Assembly: GCA_964650975.1 (NCBI GenBank)
Contig: CAZYWA010000443.1
Coordinates: 1 to 6,834, forward strand
Direction of reading: 5' to 3'
Source of the DNA: CAZYWA01 sp964650975 [NCBI: uncultured bacterium]
Lineage (GTDB): Bacteria > JADJOY01
Length of the DNA stretch: 6,834 nucleotides
The position numbers were made by a program, and so were the translations under genes. Below the pieces are notes generated by a model, which searched no databases, had not been told where the DNA came from, and saw only the letters and a program-made list of their open reading frames with translations. Positions 1 through 4,463 of this stretch are shown here, one piece after another. Position 1 is the stretch's first letter; each line of letters starts with the position of its first letter.

Positions 1-56
1 CGGAGTTTGTTAGTCTCGCGCCCTTGTTGCGCGAAATCATCGCGATGGGCCTATGA
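1..56 (+). CDS. C-terminal end of an upstream gene (partial)
   Basis: Reading from base 3, an open frame enters from the left edge and ends at the TGA at 54-56. It gives the 17-residue tail EFVSLAPLLREIIAMGL, which looks like an amphipathic helix. The stop overlaps the ATG of the next gene (ATGA at 53-56), a typical junction of translationally coupled genes, and this is the main reason to believe the fragment is real. The frame starting at base 1 is also open up to a TAG at 58-60, but its peptide (RSLLVSRPCCAKSS...) looks less protein-like. Too little is visible to name a family. Confidence 0.6.
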   Translation, partial: EFVSLAPLLREIIAMGL

Positions 57-1453
57 GTAGGGCGGATCGGTGGATCCTGGCGATCGCGGTGGCGTTGACG
101 GTCGGGTTCTTCGTTGCTGGCCGCGCGCGCTACGACAGCGTCGCTGTCATGCTCGATCGACTGGCGCTCAGCGAGGACACTACTCGTCTGTGCAGCGAGG
201 TAACGGTCGAGAACCTCGGCCCGCGCGACATCCGGCTGGACCATTGGGTGGTATCCGATGGCTCTTCCCGCTCGACCGTGAGCTCCCCGGTGGATGTCGG
301 GCCGGACAGCTCAGGGACCTCCAAGCTGTGCCTGCCGCGAGCCGTGTCCTGTGCGCCGACGGGCCGGCGGCAACTCGAATCCGTGGAAACCACGGCGGAT
401 GCGGTGGACTCTGGTCCCAGGGTCCACCCACTCGGTTGGAGCATTCCCTGCCGCGGCTGGGTCTTGGCTGGCGGCGATGAGCGGGCTCTCCATCTGTTCG
501 ATGCGGTTCACGCGAATTATGCCGATTCACCAGCCTTCCCGGCGGAGCTGACCGAGGTTGCGCGCGGTCAGCCGGTGAGCGCGGTTGCCTGGGCCAAGGT
601 TCAGGAAGCGGTGGCAGCCGATCCGGAATCCACCGCGCCCATCGATCCCTGGATCGATGAGCCGGTGCTCAGGATCGGCCTTCCCACGATGGCGGTGGCG
701 CTCCTGATGCTCGGCGGACGACAGTTCGGCCGAGTCGGAGTCGCCGAGGGGTTGGTCGCGATGGAGCACGGCGATGCCGATGGGGCTCTAGGCTCGTTCG
801 TTCGGATCGCCCGATTCGGCGCCGTGATCGCGCGCTCGGAATCCTGGGAGGGACGCGAGCTCCTGCGTGCTGTCTACGGGGAGCCGATCGCCAGCTTCGC
901 CGCCACCGGCTTCGACTGCTTGGATCGTTCCGGACCGGAGAATGCCGCGTTTCTCGCACGGTTTGCGCTCGCGCTCAGCGACGTTCGCTCCCGATGGGCG
1001 GATGCGTTCGACCTGGACGCGCTCTACGACGCAAGATCGCGGCGGCTCGATCGTGTCGGGCGGTCCGTCGACTTACTGGCGCCGGTAGCGCTTGCACGCT
1101 CCATCGGCACCGCGGACGTTTCGCGATATCGAGGTCCGATCCTGCGACGCTGGAAGGCGACGATGGCCGACCTCGCGCTGGAGGAAGTCGCGCTCGCGGC
1201 GCGAAGGTTCAGGCTCGCTCAACGAGCCTTGCCGGCGGCGCTGGAGCGTCTCGTTCCGGAGTGGATGGAGTCGTTGCCGGCCGACCCGTTTCGATCCGAC
1301 GGCGCGACGCTGGGTTACCGGGCCAACGCGGACGGTTCGTTCGTCGTGTGGAGCGTGGGCGACGACGCGGTTGATGACCGGGGCGATGCCACGAAAGACC
1401 AGGTTCTCGCGGTCGGCGCCTCGCCGCAGGCCTGCGTGCCCATCAACGGGTAG
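53..1453 (+). CDS. Membrane-anchored hypothetical protein with GspG/pseudopilin-like C-terminus
   Basis: Function unknown. The 466-residue product has one N-terminal hydrophobic segment (about residues 7-22) after a short basic stretch, so it is probably a membrane-anchored protein with the bulk outside the cytoplasm. Residues 45-135 look beta-rich and carry five Cys (47, 93, 100, 133 and, further on, 289 and 461 are also Cys). Residues 205-390 are mostly Ala/Leu-rich helix, including a stretch (about 230-255) resembling a TPR-like helix pair. Residues 391-444 read ALPAALERLVPEWMESLPAD, then PF, GYR, VVWSVGDD and DDRGD. This matches the order of elements in the C-terminal half of type II secretion major pseudopilins (loop, LP.DP, YR, WS.G.D, acidic end). 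The usual prepilin N-terminus (leader, cleavage Gly, Glu5, long hydrophobic helix) is absent. The start is chosen for the ATGA overlap with the upstream gene; no Shine-Dalgarno is visible, which fits translational coupling. The next ATG (149) would remove the membrane segment. The CDS is confident; the pseudopilin relation is from motif memory and is moderate. Confidence 0.85.
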   Translation: MSRADRWILAIAVALTVGFFVAGRARYDSVAVMLDRLALSEDTTRLCSEVTVENLGPRDIRLDHWVVSDGSSRSTVSSPVDVGPDSSGTSKLCLPRAVSCAPTGRRQLESVETTADAVDSGPRVHPLGWSIPCRGWVLAGGDERALHLFDAVHANYADSPAFPAELTEVARGQPVSAVAWAKVQEAVAADPESTAPIDPWIDEPVLRIGLPTMAVALLMLGGRQFGRVGVAEGLVAMEHGDADGALGSFVRIARFGAVIARSESWEGRELLRAVYGEPIASFAATGFDCLDRSGPENAAFLARFALALSDVRSRWADAFDLDALYDARSRRLDRVGRSVDLLAPVALARSIGTADVSRYRGPILRRWKATMADLALEEVALAARRFRLAQRALPAALERLVPEWMESLPADPFRSDGATLGYRANADGSFVVWSVGDDAVDDRGDATKDQVLAVGASPQACVPING

Positions 1454-1504
1454 CGCGCAGCACGAACCGGATCCCTCACGACGCGGATCTCGAAAGCTGC
1501 GCTC

Positions 1505-1533
1505 GCGCTCCCCACGCTCGGCGGCGTGAGCGC
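1505..1533. terminator. Possible bidirectional stem-loop between convergent genes
   Basis: In the 96-base gap between two converging genes, GCGCT (1505-1509) pairs with AGCGC (1529-1533) and CACGC (1513-1517) pairs with GCGTG (1524-1528). The two helices are separated by a CCC bulge on one side, and the loop is TCGGCG. The stem lies 17 bases past the stop of the - strand gene and about 50 bases past that of the + strand gene, a fitting place for a shared terminator. There is no proper T-run on either side, so it may not act as a classical intrinsic terminator. A second small hairpin, GCGGT-CTC-ACCGC (1544-1556), covers the stop codon of the - strand gene. Confidence 0.3.
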
Positions 1534-1549
1534 CCTCGCCACGGCGGTC

Positions 1550-2566
1550 TCACCGCACTGCGTAGATCTGATCGAACAGCCCGCCGTCCACGAAGTGGGT
1601 TTGCTGCGCCTTCGCGAACCCGCCGAATACCTCGCCGACCGTGAACAGCACGAGCTTCGGGAACCGGTCGGCATGGCGCGCCAAGATCGCGGGGTTGCGG
1701 GGCCGCAGGAAATGCTTGGCGCCGAGCTCTTGTGCCTCATCGGACCACAATCGTTCGAGATAGGCGCGTGCGACGTCGGTGGTGCCGTGCTTCGACGCGA
1801 ACTTCTCGACGACCGCGACCGGCGTTTCCGCGAGGATGCTGACCGAGGGCGTGACCACCTCGACGCTCTCGGGGCCGAGCTCGCGCAACGCGAGCGCGGC
1901 TTCGTTCTCGAAGGTGAGGAGAACGTCGCCGATTCCGCGCTGCGCGAACGTCGTGGTCGCGCCGCGCCCGCCGGTGTCCAGGACCGGCACGTTGCCGAAG
2001 AGCTTCGTGACGAACTGGCGCGCGCTCGCCTCGCTGCCTCCGGGCTGGCGCAGTGCGAAGCCCCAGGCCGCCATGTAGCTGTAGCGGCCGTTGCCCGAGG
2101 TCTTCGGGTTCGGGATCACCACCGAGATTCCGGGGCGAACCAGGTCGCTCCAGTCGTGGATCTGCCTGGGGTTCCCCTTGCGAACCAGGAACAGGATGGT
2201 GGACGTGAAGGGCGCTGCTCCGTCGGGGAGCTGCGACGCCCAATCGCGGGGCAGGAGCTTCGCCTTGTCGGCGATGGCGTCGATGTCGATCGCCTGGTTC
2301 ATGCTCACCACGTCGGCTTCGAGCCCGTCGATCACCGACCGCGCCTGCTTGCTCGAGCCACCGTGCGACATGTTGATCACCACCCGGTCGCCGGTCTTCT
2401 GCCGCCAGAATTCGGCGAATGCCGGGTTGTACTCGGCGTAGAGCTCGCGGGTCACGTCGTACGACACGTGGAGGAGCTGGATCTCTTTCGCCACGGCCGG
2501 TGCCGCCATGAACAGGAGGCCGCATCCCGTGCTCAGGATCGTCGTCACGACGGTGTTGAGCTTCAT
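1550..2566 (-). CDS. sbp: Periplasmic sulfate/thiosulfate-binding protein (Sbp/CysP family)
   Basis: Solute-binding protein that captures sulfate or thiosulfate in the periplasm and hands it to the CysTWA-type ABC importer for assimilatory sulfur uptake. Length (338 residues) is normal for the family. Residues 1-26 form a signal peptide ending in AVA, with the mature protein starting KEIQLLHVSYD. Family motifs in order: SYDVTRELY (35-43), SHGGSSKQ (67-74), LVRKGNPRQIHDW (127-139), NPKTSGNGRY (153-162), GGRGATTTF (199-207), GIGDVL (211-216), SILAE (243-247) and FGGF...HF.DGG.FDQI near the end. Some motifs are those of E. coli Sbp (IDAIA, FDQI), others those of CysP (the NQ at 90-91, PNPKTSGN, DTGGRGATTTF), so substrate preference cannot be settled; the symbol is a family-level choice. 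The start is supported by GAAGGAG seven bases upstream. No permease or ATPase gene lies beside it, so it appears to be an orphan binding protein served by a transporter encoded elsewhere. Confidence 0.96.
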   Translation of the reverse strand: MKLNTVVTTILSTGCGLLFMAAPAVAKEIQLLHVSYDVTRELYAEYNPAFAEFWRQKTGDRVVINMSHGGSSKQARSVIDGLEADVVSMNQAIDIDAIADKAKLLPRDWASQLPDGAAPFTSTILFLVRKGNPRQIHDWSDLVRPGISVVIPNPKTSGNGRYSYMAAWGFALRQPGGSEASARQFVTKLFGNVPVLDTGGRGATTTFAQRGIGDVLLTFENEAALALRELGPESVEVVTPSVSILAETPVAVVEKFASKHGTTDVARAYLERLWSDEAQELGAKHFLRPRNPAILARHADRFPKLVLFTVGEVFGGFAKAQQTHFVDGGLFDQIYAVR

Positions 2567-2573
2567 GAATGGA

Positions 2574-2580
2574 CTCCTTC
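2574..2580 (-). promoter_or_regulatory. Ribosome binding site of the sulfate-binding protein gene
   Basis: On the - strand, GAAGGAG stands seven bases before the ATG at 2566-2564. It is the only near-consensus Shine-Dalgarno sequence that I see in this window and it fixes the start of the gene. It suggests more efficient initiation than at the neighbouring genes. Confidence 0.85.
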
Positions 2581-2797
2581 AGCAGTTCGAGGCTGGGGAA
2601 ATGCTCCCGCTCCGCGGTGGCGCGGTGAGCCGACGAGCGTCGAGGAGCGACGGCATGGCCCGAGCGGAACCCCGTGCCCCGCTTCCGGAGATCCGGTCGG
2701 CGCGGGTCGGATACGACCGTGGCGTCCGCCAGCCGTCTGGTGGGACCGAAGCCCGATGGCTTCGAAGACAGCCTTCTCGGGACCGTCGCGATACACG

Positions 2798-2820
2798 GCC
2801 TCGAGAGGCCAATTCGAGGC
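2798..2820. repeat. Perfect 7-bp inverted repeat, possible operator or leader hairpin
   Basis: GCCTCGA (2798-2804) and TCGAGGC (2814-2820) are perfect reverse complements with a 9-base spacer. A competing hairpin, GGCCT/AGGCC (2797-2801 with 2806-2810), shares its left arm, so the two structures exclude each other in RNA. The right arm touches the possible -10 element of the promoter described at 2817-2845, a location where a dimeric repressor could bind. The function is inferred from position only; 7-bp GC-rich repeats also occur by chance. Confidence 0.4.
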
Positions 2821-2845
2821 TATGTGGCTCCGACAGCCAGGTCAA
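2817..2845 (-). promoter_or_regulatory. Weak sigma-70-like promoter candidate upstream of the sulfate-binding gene
   Basis: On the - strand, TTGACC (2845-2840) is one base off the -35 consensus. After a 17-base spacer comes TAGCCT (2822-2817), which matches only three of six positions of the -10 consensus but keeps T1, A2 and T6. Transcription would start near 2810 and give a leader of about 245 bases before the start codon at 2566. The match is modest, and sigma preferences of this organism are unknown. Confidence 0.2.
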
Positions 2846-2957
2846 CGAGCGGCCGCAGGCGCGTGGCGTGGAGCGAGAGCACGGGCGACGCATGAACGCC
2901 CCGGCTGGATCGAAAATCCTCGCCGTGCCCCGTGTGACGCGAGATTGCGGCGTGCCG

Positions 2958-2974
2958 TCGGCGGAGCCCGCCGA
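2958..2974. repeat. GC-rich 7-bp stem-loop in the intergenic region
   Basis: TCGGCGG (2958-2964) and CCGCCGA (2968-2974) pair perfectly around a 3-base loop AGC. The stem is strong, and it lies about 150 bases past the hydrolase stop and about 390 bases before the sulfate-binding gene. It could stop or stabilise the hydrolase transcript, but neither strand has a T-run after it. Confidence 0.4.
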
Positions 2975-3054
2975 TCAGCGTGGGTCGTGCGTGCGCACCG
3001 TGCCGGGCATGTCGATGGTGCGGTTCGCAGCTTCGGTGAGGTATCGCGACGATG

Positions 3055-3073
3055 GCTGAAAGACCGATTCAGC
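3055..3073 (-). terminator. Possible stem-loop after the hydrolase gene
   Basis: GCTGAA and TTCAGC pair perfectly (6 bp) around a 7-base loop, about 50 bases downstream of the hydrolase stop codon. The position fits a 3' end structure of that transcript. The stem is short, has no following T-run on the - strand, and may be fortuitous. Confidence 0.22.
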
Positions 3074-3123
3074 AACTCGAGCCCGAGGCCCGCGCACTCG
3101 CTCGGTCGCCTGGCGTGCGGCGC

Positions 3124-4272
3124 TCACCCGTGCAGCGGGTGGTCGCGGAGAAAGGCGAACCACACATCGAGCCAGGCACTCGGCCAGCGGCCGTGCTCGA
3201 GACCGCCGAAGATCAGCGCCGCGAGATTGTCGGGATCGCCCCGCGGATCGGTGCCGCACGCATCGACGCAGGCGTCGGTGGGCAATGTCAGATAGCCGGT
3301 GATGATCTGGTCGCGGAGCTGCGCCGTGTGCGAAGCGGCGAGCTCATCACGCAGCTCCAGGCAATTCGGGCAGATGCCGAAGATGTCGCAGGCATTGTGG
3401 ATGTGAAACGCGGGAATGCTGGGATTCACGATCTGGAGCTCGGTGTCGTCCCTGGGTGGGCCGGTGACCGGTTTCTGCCCACACGGATCGCTGAGCGCGT
3501 CGTAGGGACTCGGCGCCGCGTAGAGCGCCAGCGCCGCGACGCTCGGCCGGTTCTGGCCGTAGACGAGCGCCAGCGACGCACCGTTCGACTGGCCGAGAAG
3601 GTAGATGCGGCGGGTATCGACCCTGCCGGTCGCGACCTGCGCCGCGATGTAGTGGTCGAGCGTCGCGAAGTCCGCGTTGAGGGGGTAAAGAGCGCCGTCC
3701 ACCACGCGCAGCGGTGGTCCGAACTGACGGTACCAAACGTCCCAGCCGAGCGTGTTGGTGTCGTCGGGAGGCGGATAGAAGTGATCGGTGACGCGGCCGA
3801 CGGGAGCCAGCAGGATGAAACCCGGACGCGACGGATCGCCGGTCAGGTCCGCGGTCGACAGCGCTTGGAGCACGTTGAGCCTCGGAAGCTGCGAATCGAG
3901 CGCCTCCATGGATCCTTCCACGTAAACCAGCAGCGGCAGCGGGTGCTGCGGCGTCGCGGTGCCGGGATCGTAGAGGCATGCCGCGCGATGCGTACCGTTG
4001 GGATCGGTCCAGTTCGGGAGACGATAGCCGCCGCCCACGCAGGTGACGGCGGCATTCGTGGAGTCGGTGAGCGCATCGTTCCGCGGGCGCGGTGGGTTTC
4101 CGAAAGGCGTGCACCCGGCGCGTTTTAGGGAACTCGTTCGCTCGAGAGCGTCGCCGTTCCCGTCGTCCGCCCATCCCCGGATTGGAGTCAGCGCGCATAG
4201 CGCGATCGAAACGAGACCGGCCACCCCGAGAGCGGCTGCTCGCTCGATTGGACGGCTGAACCCGTTCGTCAT
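3124..4272 (-). CDS. Secreted alpha/beta hydrolase, LpqC / PHB-depolymerase / feruloyl-esterase type
   Basis: Predicted secreted serine esterase; the substrate is unknown. From the ATG at 4272 the product has 382 residues. Residues 1-35 form a signal peptide (basic start, hydrophobic core, end in GWA). The nucleophile elbow GQSNG (227-231, Ser229) follows RIYLL, as in the poly(3-hydroxybutyrate) depolymerase/LpqC family. HIHNACD (290-296) lines up with that family's HIHG.AD and supplies the likely catalytic Asp296. GGLEHGRWP (356-364) lines up with its GGGHTWP and supplies His360. The usual HG oxyanion motif is replaced by YVEGS (117-121). Nine Cys are spread over the mature part (54, 78, 99, 264, 295, 301, 304, 335, 339), suggesting several disulfides and export. 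An in-frame TTG at 4317 would add 15 residues before the signal peptide; I prefer the ATG because it places the basic stretch right before the hydrophobic core. Neither start has a clear ribosome binding site. The kinase gene upstream is co-directional, 191 bases away. Confidence 0.88.
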   Translation of the reverse strand: MTNGFSRPIERAAALGVAGLVSIALCALTPIRGWADDGNGDALERTSSLKRAGCTPFGNPPRPRNDALTDSTNAAVTCVGGGYRLPNWTDPNGTHRAACLYDPGTATPQHPLPLLVYVEGSMEALDSQLPRLNVLQALSTADLTGDPSRPGFILLAPVGRVTDHFYPPPDDTNTLGWDVWYRQFGPPLRVVDGALYPLNADFATLDHYIAAQVATGRVDTRRIYLLGQSNGASLALVYGQNRPSVAALALYAAPSPYDALSDPCGQKPVTGPPRDDTELQIVNPSIPAFHIHNACDIFGICPNCLELRDELAASHTAQLRDQIITGYLTLPTDACVDACGTDPRGDPDNLAALIFGGLEHGRWPSAWLDVWFAFLRDHPLHG

Positions 4273-4463
4273 GACGTTCGCGATTCGAGACCAGCACGAG
4301 TCGGTGGGAAGATGCAACTGCGCACAACCCGAGTCTCTACCAGCGCGAGCAGACCGGGGATACCGAGTGGATGAGTTGGCGCTTGCCGACCGGGTTCAAT
4401 CCGTACCGTACATCAACCCCGAGGAGATCGAGGCACTCGCGGCGTCGGGAGACCAGGACTCGC
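4273..4463. other. Gap between kinase and hydrolase genes
   Basis: It holds the alternative TTG start of the hydrolase (4317) and presumably its promoter. On the - strand, TTGAAC followed after 17 bases by ACTCAT is the best promoter-like pair that I see, and it is poor. Part of the gap shows coding-like codon periodicity (see findings), with an open + strand frame from a GTG at 4367 running into the region antisense to the kinase tail and ending at 4630. I do not call it a gene. Confidence 0.4.

Larger units (their letters stand above)
2567..3123. other. Long intergenic region with no convincing gene
   Basis: This stretch separates the sulfate-binding gene from the hydrolase gene. Several frames stay open on both strands, but the peptides are Arg/Pro/Ser-rich without recognisable motifs. 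In the frame that is open throughout on the + strand, a hand count shows no drop in GC at the second codon position, unlike the real genes here. I therefore regard it as non-coding or as a decayed gene. It should hold the promoter and leader of the sulfate-binding gene. It contains short perfect inverted repeats: GGTCG/CGACC (2705-2718), GCCTCGA/TCGAGGC (2798-2820), TCGGCGG/CCGCCGA (2958-2974) and GCTGAA/TTCAGC (3055-3073). No known riboswitch class or small RNA was recognised. Confidence 0.6.

Noticed and set aside
2695-2710. Direct repeat GGTCGG twice, exactly 10 bases apart
   Set aside because: Two 6-base GC-rich copies are expected by chance in such DNA, and no third copy or nearby promoter supports a binding site.
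3125-3141. Perfect hairpin CACCCG-TGCAG-CGGGTG as a terminator of the hydrolase gene
   Set aside because: It lies within the last codons (HPLHG-stop) rather than after them and has no T-run, so coding constraint or chance explains it as well.
1526-3295. A 589-codon open frame on the + strand across the sulfate-binding gene and the following gap
   Set aside because: It is antisense to a gene with clear family motifs. In high-GC DNA the opposite strand often stays open. The peptide is Arg/Asp/His-rich with no recognisable domain.
3052-4128. A 358-codon open frame on the + strand opposite the hydrolase gene
   Set aside because: Its composition is dominated by Arg and Val, as expected for an antisense shadow. 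The - strand product has a signal peptide and catalytic motifs.
4318-4463. A frameshifted HPt domain after the kinase stop codon
   Set aside because: The kinase frame downstream of the stop gives a short Pro/Arg-rich peptide and stops again. None of the - strand frames shows the HPt motif around a conserved His (HxLKG).
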